From positions 5,131,193 to 5,195,192 of the forward strand of contig OX422197.1 in assembly GCA_949130485.1 (NCBI GenBank): 64,000 nt of DNA, read 5' to 3'. Both the position numbers and the translations under genes were made by a program. The stretch is from Agelas oroides (Eukaryota > Porifera > Demospongiae > Agelasida > Agelasidae). This document shows, in pieces, positions 25,601-40,059 of this stretch (position 1 is its first letter; the number at the start of each line of letters is the position of its first letter). The notes beneath the pieces are model-generated. The model worked only from the letters and a program-made list of their open reading frames with translations. It was not told the origin of the DNA and made no database searches.

Positions 25601-28300
25601 ACACTCTACCCCAACTCTACCTCTACCACACTCTACCCCGACTCTACCTCACTCTACGACACTCTACCCCGACTCTACCTCACTCTACCACACTCTACCC
25701 TGGGTCGACCCGACTCTACCTCACTCTACCACACTCTACCCCAACTCTACCTCACTCTACGACACTCTACACTGACTCTACCTAACTTTACCACACTCTA
25801 CCCTGGTTAGACCCGACTCTACCTCACTCTGCCACACTCTACCCTGGCTCGACCCGACTCTACCTCATTTTACCACACTCTACCCTGGCTCGACACGACT
25901 GTACCTCACTCTACCACACTGTACCCTTTCTCGACCAGACTCTACCTCATTCCGCCACACCCTACCCCAACTCTACCTCACTCTACCACACTCTACCCCG
26001 ACTGTTCCTCACTCTACCACACTCTACCCTGGCTCAATCCGACTCTACCTCATTCTACCTCACTGTACCCTGTCTAGAACCGACTCTACCTCACTCTACC
26101 ACACTCTACCCTGGCTCGACACGACTCTTCCTCACTCCTCCGCACTCTACCCCGACTCTACCTCACTCTACCACACTCTACCTCGATTCTACCTCACTCT
26201 ACCACACTCTACCCCGATTCTACCTCATTCTACCACACTCTACCCTGGCTCGACCCGAGTCTACCTCACTCTACCACACTCTACCCTGGCTCGACCTGAC
26301 TCTACCTAACTTTACCACACTCTACCCTGGTTAGACCCGACTCTACCTCACTCTACCACACTCTACCCTGGCTCGACCCGACTCTACCTCATTTTACCAC
26401 ACTCTACCCTGGCTCGACCCGACTGTACCTCACTCTACCACACTCTACCCTTTCTCGACCCAACTCTACCTCACTCTACCACACTCTACCCTTTCTCAAC
26501 CCGACTCTACCTCACTCTACCACACTCTATCCCGACTCTACCTCACTCTACCACACTCTACCCTGGCTCGACCAGACTCTACCTCACTCTCCCACACTCT
26601 ACCCTGGCTCGACCCGACACTCTACCACACTCTACCATGACTCTATCTCACTCTGCCACACTCTACCCTGGCTCAACCCGACTCTACCTCACTCTACCAC
26701 ACTCTACCCTGCCTCGACGCGACTCTACCTCACTTCACCACACTCTACCCCAACTCTACCTCTACCACACTCTACCCCGACTCTACCTCACTCTACCACA
26801 CTCTACCCTGGCTAGACCCGACTCTACCTCACTCTACCACACTCTACCCTTGCTCAACCCGAATCTACCTCACTCTACCACACTCTACCCTGGCTGGACC
26901 CAACTCTACCTCACTCTACCAAACACTACCCCGACTCTACCTCACTCTACGACACTCTACCCCGACTCCACCTCACTCTACCACACTCTACCCTGGCTAG
27001 ACCTGACTCTACCTCACTCTGCCACACTCTACCCCTACTCTACCTCACTCTTCCACACTCTACCCCGACTCTACCTCACTCTACCACTCTCTACCCTGGC
27101 TCGTCCCGACTCTACCTCACTCTACCACACTCTACCCTGGCTCAACCCGACTCTACCTCACTCTACCACACTCTACCCTGGCTCGACCTGACTCTACCTA
27201 ACTTTACCACACTCTACCCTGGTTAGACCCGACTCTACCTCACTCTACCACACTCTACCCTGGCTCGACCCGACTGTACCTCACTCTACCACACTCTACC
27301 CTTTCTCGACCAGACTCTACCTCATTCCGCCACACCCTGCCCCAACTCTACCTCACTCTACCACACTCTACCCCGACTGTTCCTCACTCTACCACACTCT
27401 ACCCTTGCTCAATCCGACTCTACCTCATTCTACCTCACTGTACCTTGTCTAGAACCGACTCTACCTCACTCTACCACACTCTACCCTGGCTCGACACAAC
27501 TCTACCTCACTCCTCCACCCTCTACCCCGACTCTACCTCACTCTACCCCGATTCTACCTCACTCTACCACACTCTACCCCGATTCTACCTCATTCTACCA
27601 CACTCTACCCTGGCTCGACCCGAGTCTACCTCACTCTACCACACTCTACCCCGACTCTACCTCACTCTACCACACTCTACCCCGATTCCACCTCACTCTA
27701 CCACACTCTACCCTGGCTCGACCCGACTCTACCTCACTTTACCACACTCTACCCCGACTCTACCTCACTCTACGACACTCTACCCCGACTCCCCCTCACT
27801 CTACCACACTCTACCCTGGCTCGACCCCGACTCTACATCACTCTACCACACTCTACCCTGGCTCAACCCGACTCTACCTCACTCTACCACACTCTACCCT
27901 TTCTCAACCCGACTCTACCTCACTCTACCACACTCTATCCCGACTCTACCTCACTCTACCACACTCTACCCTGGCTCGACCAGACTCTACCTCACTCTCC
28001 CGCACTCTACCCTGCCTCGACCCGACATTCTACCACACTCTACCATGACTCTATCTCACTCTGCCACACTCTACCCTGGCTCAACCCGACTCTACCTCAC
28101 TCTACCACACTCTACCCTGCCTCGACGCAACTCTACCTCACTTCACCACACTCTACCCCAACTCTACCTCTACCACACTCTACCCCGACTCTACCTCACT
28201 CTACCACACTCTACCCTGGCTCAACCCGACTCTACCTCACTCTACCACACTCTACCCTGGCTCGACCTGACTCTACCTAACTTTACCACACTCTACCCTA
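19630..28300 (+). repeat. Satellite zone A: higher-order repeats with the ACCATGACTCTATCTC marker
   Basis: The marker ACCATGACTCTATCTCACTC recurs at about 19632, 21081, 22202, 25494, 26633 and 28045 (spacings about 1449, 1121, 3292, 1139, 1412). Long blocks downstream of it are shared, for example CGACTGTTCCTC and GTCTAGAACCG. Confidence 0.8.
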
Positions 28301-31300
28301 GTTAGACCCGACTCTACCTCACTCTACCACACTCTACCCTGGCTCGACCCGACTCTACCTCATTTTACCACACTCTACCCTGGCTCGACCCGACTGTACC
28401 TCACTCTACCACACTCTACCCTTTCTCGACCAGACTCTACCTCATTCCGCCACACCCTGCCCCAACTCTACCTCACTCTACCACACTCTACCCCGACTGT
28501 TCCTCACTCTACCACACTCTACCCTTGCTCAATCCGACTCTACCTCATTCTACCTCACTGTACCCTGTCTAGAACCGACTCTACCTCACTCTACCACACT
28601 CTACCCTGGCTCGACACAACTCTACCTCACTCCTCCACACTCTACCCCGACTCTACTTCACTCTACCCCGATTCTACCTCACTCTACCACACTCTACCCC
28701 GATTCTACCTCATTCTACCACACTCTACCCTGGCTCGACCCGAGTCTACCTCACTCTACCACACTCTACCCCGATTCTACCTCGCTCTACCACACTCTAC
28801 CCCGATTCCACCTCACTCTACCACACTCTACCCTGGCTCGACCCGACTCTACCTCACTCTACCACACTCTACCCCGACTCTACCTCACTCTACGACACTC
28901 TACCCCGACTCCCCCTCACTCTACCACACTCTACCCTGGCTCAACCCGACTCTACCTCACTCTACCACACTCTACCCTGGCTCGACCTGACTCTACCTAA
29001 CTTTACCACCCTCTACCCTGGTTAGACCCGACTCTACCTCACTCTACCACACTCTACCCTGGCTCGACCCGACTCTACCTCATTTTACCACACTCTACCC
29101 TGGCTCGACCTGACTGTACCTCACTCTACCACACTCTACCCTTTCTCGACCAGGCTCTACCTCATTCGCCACACCCTACCCCAACTCTACCTCACTCTAC
29201 CACACTCTACCCTTGCTCAATCCGACTCTACCTCATTCTACCTCACTGTACCCTGTCTAGAACCGACTCTACCTCACTCTACCACACTCTACCCCGATTC
29301 TACCTCATTCTACCACACTCTACCCTGGCTCGACCCGAGTCTACCTCACTCTACCACACTCTACCCCGACTCTACCTCACTCTACCACACTCTACCCCGA
29401 TTCCACCTCACTCTACCACACTCTACCCTGGCTCGACCCGACTCTACCTCACTCTACCACACTCTACCCCGACTCTACCTCACTCTACGACACTCTACCC
29501 CGACTCCCCCTCACTCTACCACACTCTACCCTGGCTCGACCCCGACTCTACATCACTCTACCACACTCTACCCTGGCTCAACCCGACTCTACCTCACTCT
29601 ACCACACTCTACCCTTTCTCGACCCGACTCTACCTCACTCTACCACACTCTACCCCGACTTTACCTCACTGTACCAACATTTACCCTGACTCTACCTGAC
29701 TCTACCACACTCTACCCTAGCTCGACCCGACTCTACCTCACACTTCCACACTCTACCCCGACTCTACCTCACTCTACCACACTCTACCCCGACTCTACCT
29801 CACTCTACCACACTCTACCCTGGCTCAACCCCGACTCTACGTCACTCTACCACATTCTACCCTGACTAGACCCTACTCTACCTCACTCTACCACACTCTA
29901 CCCTTTCTCGACCCGACTCTACCGCACTCTACCACACTCTACCCAGACTCTACCTCCCTCTACAACACTCTACCCCGACTCTCCCTCACTCTTCCACACT
30001 CTACCCTGGCTAGACCTGACTCTACCTCACTCTACCACACTCTACCCCTACTCTACCTCACTCTTCCACACACTACCCCGACTCTACCTCACTCTACCAC
30101 ACTCTACCCTGGCTGAACCCCGACTCTACGTCACTCTACCACATTCTACCCTGACTAGAACCTACTCTACCTCACTCTACCACACTCTACCCTTTCTCGA
30201 CCCGACTCTACCGCACTCTACCACACTCTACCCAGACTCTACCTCCCTCTACAACACTCTAGCCCGACTCTACCTCACTCTTCCACACTCTACCCTGGCT
30301 AGACCTGACTCTACCTCACTCTACCACACTCTACCCCTACTCTACCTCACTCTTCCACACACTACCCCGACTCTACCTCACTCTACCAAACTCTACCCTG
30401 GCTCGACCCGACTCTACCTCACTCTACCACACTCTACCCTGGCTCGACCCGACTCTACCTCACTCTACCACACTCTTTCCCAACTCTACCTCACTCTACG
30501 ACACTCTACACTGACTCTACCTCACTCTACCACACTCTACCCTGGTTAGACCCGACTCTACCTCACTCTACCACACTCTACCCTGGCTCGACCCGACTCT
30601 ACCTCACTCTACCACACTCTTCCCCAACTCTACCTCACTCTACGACACTCTACACTGACTCTACCTCACTCTACCACACTCTACCCTGGTTAGACCCGAC
30701 TCTACCTCACTCTACCACACTCTACCCTGGCTCGACACGAATTTACCTCATTTTACCCCACTCTACCCTGGCTCGACCCGACTGTACCTCACTCTACCAC
30801 ACTCTACCCTTTCTCGACCAGACTCTACCTCACTCCGCCACACCCTACCCCAACTCTACCTCACTCTACCACACTCTACCCCGACTGTTCCTCACTCTAC
30901 CACACTCTACCCTGGCTCAATCCGACTCTACCTCATTCTACCTCACTGTACCCTGTCTAGAACCGACTCTACCTCACTCTACCACACTCTACCCTGGCTA
31001 GATACGACTCTCCCTCACTCCTCCACACACTACCCCGACTCTATCTCACTCTACCACACTCTACCCCGATTCTACCTCACTCTACCACACTCTACCCCGA
31101 TTCTACCTCATTCTACCACACTCTACCCTGGCTCGACCTGACTCTGCCTCACTCTACCACACTCTACCCCGACTCTACCTCACTCTACCACACTCTACCC
31201 CGATTCCACCTCACTCTACCACACTCTACCCTGGCTCGACCCGACTCTACCTCACTCTACCACACTCTACCCCGACTCTACCTCACTCTACGACACTCTA

Positions 31301-34300
31301 CCCCTACTCCACCTCACTCTACCACACTCTACCCTGGCTCGACCCCGACTCTACATCACTCTACCACACTCTACCCTGGCTCAACCCGACTCTACCTCAC
31401 TCTACCACACTCTACCCTTTCTCGACCCGACTCTACCTCACTCTACCACACTCTACCCCGACTCTACCTCACTGAACCAACATTTACCCTGACTCTACCT
31501 GACTCTACCACACTCTACCCTAGCTAGACCCGACTCTACCTGACACTTCCACACTCTACCCCGACTCTACCTCACTCTACCACACTCTACCCCGACTCTA
31601 CCTCACTCTACCACACTCTACCCTGGCTCAACCCCGACTCTACGTCACTCTACCACATTCTACCCTGACTAGACCCTACTCTACCTCACTCTACCACACT
31701 CTACCCTTTCTCGACCCGACTCTACCGCACTCTACCACACTCTACCCAGATTCTACCTCCCTCTACAACACTCTACCCCGACTCTACCTCACTCTTCCAC
31801 ACTCTACCCTGGCTAGACCTGACTCTACCTCACTCTACCACACTCTACCCCTACTCTACCTCACTCTTCCACACACTACCCCGACTCTACCTCACTCTAC
31901 CAAACTCTACCCTGGCTCGACCCGACTCTACCTCACTCTACCACACTCTACCCTGGCTCAACCTGAATCTACCTCACTCTACCACACTCTTCCCTGGCTA
32001 GACCTGACTCTACATCACTCTACCACACTCTACCCTGGCTCGACCCGACTCTACCTCATTCTACCACACTCTACCTTGGCTCGACCCGACTGTACCTCAC
32101 TCTACCACACTCTACCCTTTCTCGACCAGACTCTACCTCACTCCGCCACACCCTACCCCAACTCTACCTCACTCTAACACACTCTACCCCGACTGTTCCT
32201 CACTCTACCGCACTCTAACCTGGCTCTACCCGACTCTACCTCACTCTACCTCACTCTACCCTGTCTAGACCCGACTCTACCTCACTCTACCATACTCTAC
32301 CCCGGCTCTACCTCACTCTACGACACTCTACCCCGACTCTACCTCACTCTACCACACTCTACCCTGGCTCGACTCGACTCTACCTCACTCTACCACAGTC
32401 TACCCCAACTCTACCTCACTCTACGACACTCTACACTGACTCTACCTCACTCTACCACACTCTACCCTGGTTAGACCCGACTCTACCTCACTCTACCACA
32501 CTCTACCCTAGCTCGACACGACTCTACCTCATTTTACCACACTCTACCCTGGCTCGACCCGACACTACCTCACTCTACCACACTCTACCCTTTCTCGACC
32601 AGACTCTACCTCACTCTACCACAGTCTACCCCAACTCTACCTCACTCTACGACACTCTACACTGACTCTACCTCACTCTACCACACTCTACCCTGGTTAG
32701 ACCCGACTCTACCTCACTCTACCACTCTCTACCCTAGCTCGACACGACTCTACCTCATTTTACCACACTCTACCCTGGCTCGACCCGACTGTACCTCACT
32801 CTACCACACTCTACCCTTTCTCGACCAGACTCTACCTCACTCCGCCACACCCTACCCCAACTCTACCTCACTCTACCACACTCTACCCCGACTGTTCCTC
32901 ACTCTACCACACTCTACCCTGGCTCAATCCGACTCTACCTCATTCTACCTCACTGTACCCTGTCTAGAACCGACCCTACCTCACTCTACCACACTCTACC
33001 CTGGATCGATACGACTCTCCCTCACTCCTCCACACTCTACCCCGACTCTATCTCACTCTACCACACTCTACCCCGATTCTACCTCACTCTACCACACTCT
33101 ACCCCGATTCTACCTCATTCTACCACACTCTACCCTGGCTCGACCTGACTCTACCTCACTCTACCACACTCTACCCCGACTCTACCTCACTCTACCACAC
33201 TCTACCCCGATTCCACCTCACTCTACCACACTCTACCCTGGCTCGACCCGACTCTACCTCACTCTACCACACTCTACCCCGACTCTACCTCACTCTACGA
33301 CACTCTACCCCTACTCCACCTCACTCTACCACACTCTGCCCTGGCTCGACCCCGACTCTACATCACTCTACCACACTCTACCCTGGCTAAACCCGACTCT
33401 ACCTCACTCTACCACACTCTACCCTTTCTCGACCCGACTCTACCTCACTCTACCACACTCTACCCCGACTCTACCTCACTGTACCAACATTTACCCTGAC
33501 TCTACCTGACTCTACCACACTCTACCCTAGCTAGACCCGACTCTACCTGACACTTCCACACTCTACCCCGACTCTACCTCACTCTACCACACTCTACCCT
33601 GGCTCAACCCCGACTCTACGTCACTCTACCACATTCTAACCTGACTAGACCCTACTCTACCTCACTCTACCACACTCTACCCTTTCTCGACCCGACTCTA
33701 CCGCACTCTACCACACTCTACCCAGATTCTACCTCCCTCTACAACACTCTACCCCGACTCTACCTCACTCTTCCACACTCTACCCTGGCTAGACCTGACT
33801 CTACCTCACTCTACCACACTCTACCCCTACTCTACCTCACTCTTCCACACACTACCCCGACTCTACCTCACTCTACCAAACTCTACCCTGGCTCGACCCG
33901 ACTCTACCTCACTCTACCACACTCTACCCTGGTTCAACCTGAATCTACCTCACTCTACCACACTCTACCATGACTAGACCTGACTCTACATCACTCTACC
34001 ACACTCTACCCTGGCTCGACCCGACTCTACCTCATTCTACCACACTCTACCTTGGCTCGACCCGACTGTACCTCACTCTACCACACTCTACCCTTTCTCG
34101 ACCAGACTCTACCTCACTCCGCCACACCCTACCCCAACTCTACCTCACTCTAACACACTCTACCCCGACTGTTCCTCACTCTACCGCACTCTAACCTGGC
34201 TCTACCCGACTCTACCTCACTCTACCTCACTCTACCCTGTCTAGACCCGACTCTACCTCACTCTACCATACTCTACCCCGGCTCTACCTCACTCTACGAC

Positions 34301-37300
34301 ACTCTACCCCGACTCTACCTCACTCTACCACACTCTACCCCAACTCTACCTCACTCTACGACACTCTACACTGACTCTACCTCACTCTACCACACTCTAC
34401 CCTGGTTAGACCCGACTCTACCTCACTCTACCACACTCTACCCTAGCTCGACACGACTCTACCTCATTTTACCACACTCTACCCGGGCTCGACCCGACTG
34501 TACCTCACTCTACCACACTCTACCCTTTCTCGACCAGACTCTACCTCACTCCGCCACACCCTACCTCAACTCTACCTCACTCTACCACACTCTACCCCGA
34601 CTGTTCCTCACTCTACCACACTCTACCCTGGCTCAATCCGACTCTACCTCATTCTACCTCACTGTACCCTGTCTAGAACCGACTCTACCTCACTCTACCA
34701 CACTCTACCCTGGCTCGATACGACTCTCCCTCACTCCTCCACACTCTACCCCGACTCTATCTCACTCTACCACACTCTACCCCGATTCTACCTCACTCTA
34801 CCACACTCTACCCCGATTCTACCTCATTCTACCACACTCTACCCTGGCTCGACCTGACTCTACCTCACTCTACCACACTCTACCCCGACTCTACCTCACT
34901 CTACCACACTCTACCCCGATTCCACCTCACTCTACCACACTCTACCCTGGCTCGACCCGACTCTACCTCACTCTACCACACTCTACCCCGACTCTACCTC
35001 ACTCTACGACACTCTACCCCTACTCCACCTCACTCTACCACACTCTACCCTGGCTCGACCCCGACTCTACATCACTCTACCACACTCTACCCTGGCTCAA
35101 CCCGACTCTACCTCACTCTACCACACTCTACCCTTTCTCGACCCGACTCTACCTCACTCTACCACACTCTACCCCGACTCTACCTCACTGTACCAACATT
35201 TACCCTGACTCTACCTGACTCTACCACACTCTACCCTAGCTAGACCCGACTCTACCTGACACTTCCACACTCTACCCCGACTCTACCTCACTCTACCACA
35301 CTCTACCCTGGCTCAACCCCGACTCTACGTCACTCTACCACATTCTAACCTGACTAGACCCTACTCTACCTCACTCTACCACACTCTACCCTTTCTCGAC
35401 CCGACTCTACCGCACTCTACCACACTCTACCCAGATTCTACCTCCCTCTACAACACACTACCCCGACTCTCCCTCACTCTTCCACACTCTACCCTGGCTA
35501 GACCTGACTCTACCTCACTCTACCACACTCTACCCCTACTCTACCTCACTCTTCCACACACTACCCCGACTCTACCTCACTCTACCAAACTCTACCCTGG
35601 CTCGACCCGACTCTACCTCACTCTACCACACTCTACCCTGGCTCAACCTGAATCTACCTCACTCTACCACACTCTACCCTGGCTAGACCTGACTCTACAT
35701 CACTCTACCACACTCTACCCTGGCTCGACCCGACTCTACCTCATTCTACCACACTCTACCTTGGCTCGACCCGACTGTACCTCACTCTACCACACTCTAC
35801 CCTTTCTCGACCAGACTCTACCTCACTCCGCCACACCCTACCCCAACTCTACCTAACTCTAACACACTCTACCCCGACTGTTCCTCACTCTACCGCACTC
35901 TAACCTGGCTCTACCCGACTCTACCTCACTCTACCTCACTCTACCCTGTCTAGACCCGACTCTACCTCACTCTACCATACTCTACCCCGGCTCTACCTCA
36001 CTCTACGACACTCTACCCCGACTCTACCTCACTCTACCACACTCTACCCTGGGTCGACCCGACTCTACCTCACTCTACCACACTCTACCCCAACTCTACC
36101 TCACTCTACGACACTCTACACTGACTCTACCTCACTCTACCACACTCTACCCTGGTTAGACCCGACTCTACCTCACTCTACCACACTCTACCCTAGCTCG
36201 ACACGACTCTACCTCATTTTACCACACTCTACCCGGGCTCGACCCGACTGTACCTCACTCTTCCACACTCTACCCTTTCTCGACCAGACTCTACCTCACT
36301 CCGCCACACCCTACCCCAACTCTACCTCACTCTACCACACTCTACCCCGACTGTTCCTCACTCTACCACACTCTACCCTGGCTCAATCCGACTCTACCTC
36401 ATTCTACCTCACTGTACCCTGTCTAGAACCGACTCTACCTCACTCTACCACACTCTACCCTGGCTCGATACGACTCTCCCTCACTCCTCCACACTCTACC
36501 CCGACTCTATCTCACTCTACCACACTCTACCCCGATTCTACCTCACTCTACCACACTCTACCCCGATTCTACCTCATTCTACCACACTCTACCCTGGCTC
36601 GACCTGACTCTACCTCACTCTACCACACTCTACCCCGACTCTACCTCACTCTACGACACTCTACCCCTACTCCACCTCACTCTACCACACTCTACCCTGG
36701 CTCGACCCCGACTCTACATCACTCTACCACACTCTACCCTGGCTCAACCCGACTCTACCTCACTCTACCACACTCTACCCTTTCTCGACCCGACTCTACC
36801 TCACTCTACCACACTCTACCCCGACTCTACCTCACTGTACCAACATTTACCCTGACTCTACCTGACTCTACCACACTCTACCCTAGCTAGACCCGACTCT
36901 ACCTGACACTTCCACACTCTACCCCGACTCTACCTCACTCTACCACACTCTACCCCGACTCTACCTCACTCTACCACACTCTACCCTGGCTCAACCCCGA
37001 CTCTACGTCACTCTACCACATTCTACCCTGACTAGACCCTACTCTACCTCACTCTACCACACTCTACCCTTTCTCGACCCGACTCTACCGCACTCTACCA
37101 CACTCTACCCAGATTCTACCTCCCTCTACAACACTCTACCCCGACTCTACCTCACTCTTCCACACTCTACCCTGGCTAGACCTGACTCTACCTCACTCTA
37201 CCACACTCTACCCCGATTCTACCTCACTCTACCACACTCTACCCCGATTCCACCTCACTCTACCACACTCTACCCTGGCTCGACCCGACTCTACCTCACT

Positions 37301-37394
37301 CTACCACACTCTACCCCGACTCTACCTCACTCTACGACACTCTACCCCTACTCCACCTCACTCTACCACACTCTACCCTGGCTCGACCCCGACT

Positions 37395-40059
37395 CTACCT
37401 CACTCTTCCACACTCTACCCTGGCTAGACCTGACTCTACCTCACTCTACCACATTCTACCCCTACTCTACCTCACTCTTCCACACTCTACCCCGACTCTA
37501 CCTCACTCTACCACACTCTACCCTGGTTCGACCCGACTCTACCTCACTCTACCACACTCTACCCTGGCTTAACCCGACTCTACCTCACTCTACCACACTC
37601 TACCCTGGCTCGACCTGACCCTACCTCACTCTACCACACTCTACCCTGGTTAGACCCGACTCTACCTCACTCTACCACTCTCTACCCTGGCTCGACCCGA
37701 CTCTACCTAACTCTACCACACTCTACCCTGGCTCGACGCGACTCTACCTCACTTCACCACAATCTACCCCACCTCTACCTCTACCACACTCTACCCCGAC
37801 TCTACCTCACTCTACCACACTCTACCCTCGCTAGACCCGACTCTACCTCACCCTACCACACTCTACCCTTGCTCAACCCAAATCTACCTCTCTCTACCAC
37901 ACATTACCCTGGCTCGACCCAACTCTACCTCACTCTACCACACTCTACCCCGACTCTACCTCACTCTACCACACTCTACCCCGACTCTATCTCACTCTAC
38001 CACACTCTACCCTGACTCGACCCGACTCTACCACGCTCTACCACACTCTACCCTGGCTCGACCCGACTCTACCTCACTCTACCACACTCTACCCTGATTC
38101 GACCCTCCTATACCTCACTCTACTCCTCTTCTACCTCACTCTTCCACACTCTAACCCGACTCTACCTCACTCTACCACACTCTACTCTGGCTCGACCTGA
38201 CTCTACCTCACTCTACCACACTCTACCCTTGCTAGACCCAACTCTACATCACTCTACCACACTCTACCCTGGCTCGACCCGACTGTACCTCATTCTACCA
38301 GACTCTACCCTTTCTCGACCAGACTCTAGCTCACTCCGCCACACCCTACCCCAACTCTACCTCACTCTACCACACTCTACCCCGACTGTTCCTCACTCTA
38401 CCACACTCTAACCTGGCTTTACCCAGCTCTTCCTCACTCTACCTCACTCTCCCACACTCTACCCCGATTCTACCTCACTCTACCACACTCTACCCCGATT
38501 CTACCTCACTCTACCCCACACTACCCTGGCTCGATCTGACTAAACCTCACTCTACCACACTCTACACCGACTCTACCTAACTCTACGACACTCTACCCCT
38601 ACTCCACCTCACTCTACCACACTCTACCCTGGCTCGACCCAGACTCTACATCACTCTACCACACTCTACCCTTTCTCGACCCGCCTCTACCTCACTCTAC
38701 CCCTAATCTACCTCACTCTACCACACTCTACCCCGACTCTACCTCACTCTACAACACTGTAACCCGACTCTACCTCACTCTTCCACACTCTACCCTGGCT
38801 AGACCTGACTCTACCTCACTCTACCACACTCTACCCCTACTCTACCTCACTCTTCCACACTCTACCCCGACTCTACCTCACTCTACCACACTCTACCCTG
38901 GTTCGACCCGACTCTACCTCACTCTACCACACTCTACCCTGGCTTAACCCGACTCTACCTCACTCTACCACACTCTACCCTGGCTCGACCTGACCCTACC
39001 TCACTCTACCACACTCTACCCTGGTTAGACCCGACTCTACCTCACTCTACCACTCTCTACCCTGGCTCGACCCGACTCTACCTAACTCTACCACACTCTA
39101 CCCTGGCTCGACGCGACTCTACCTCACTTCACCACAATCTACCCCACCTCTACCTCTACCACACTCTACCCCGACTCTACCTCACTCTACCACACTCTAC
39201 CCTCGCTAGACCCGACTCTACCTCACCCTACCACACTCTACCCTTGCTCAACCCAAATCTACCTCTCTCTACCACACATTACCCTGGCTCGACCCAACTC
39301 TACCTCACTCTACCACACTCTACCCCGACTCTACCTCACTCTACCACACTCTACCCCGACTCTATCTCACTCTACCACACTCTACCCTGACTCGACCCGA
39401 CTCTACCACGCTCTACCACACTCTACCCTGGCTCGACCCGACTCTACCTCACTCTACCACACTCTACCCTGATTCGACCCTCCTATACCTCACTCTACTC
39501 CTCTTCTACCTCACTCTTCCACACTCTAACCCGACTCTACCTCACTCTACCACACTCTACCCTGGCTCGACCTGACTCTACCTCACTCTACCACACTCTA
39601 CCCTTGCTAGACCCAACTCTACATCACTCTACCACACTCTACCCTGGCTCGACCCGACTGTACCTCATTCTACCAGACTCTACCCTTTCTCGACCAGACT
39701 CTAGCTCACTCCGCCACACCCTACCCCAACTCTACCTCACTCTACCACACTCTACCCCGACTGTTCCTCACTCTACCACACTCTAACCTGGCTTTACCCA
39801 GCTCTTCCTCACTCTACCTCACTCTCCCACACTCTACCCCGATTCTACCTCACTCTACCACACTCTACCCCGATTCTACCTCACTCTACCCCACACTACC
39901 CTGGCTCGATCTGACTAAACCTCACTCTACCACACTCTACACCGACTCTACCTAACTCTACGACACTCTACCCCTACTCCACCTCACTCTACCACACTCT
40001 ACCCTGGCTCGACCCAGACTCTACATCACTCTACCACACTCTACCCTTTCTCGACCCGA
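37395..40059 (+). repeat. 1375-bp-spaced satellite duplication
   Basis: Sequence from about 37395 to 38684 reappears at +1375 (38770-40059) with the same variant order, for example CTGGTTCGACC at 37523 and 38898. The copies diverge at CGACCCGCCTC (about 38680) versus CGACCCGACTC (about 40055). Confidence 0.8.

Noticed and set aside
27445..28305. 286-codon satellite ORF (and others up to 291 codons)
   Set aside because: Pure satellite translation; neighbouring units break the frame and no start context or splice pattern is conserved.
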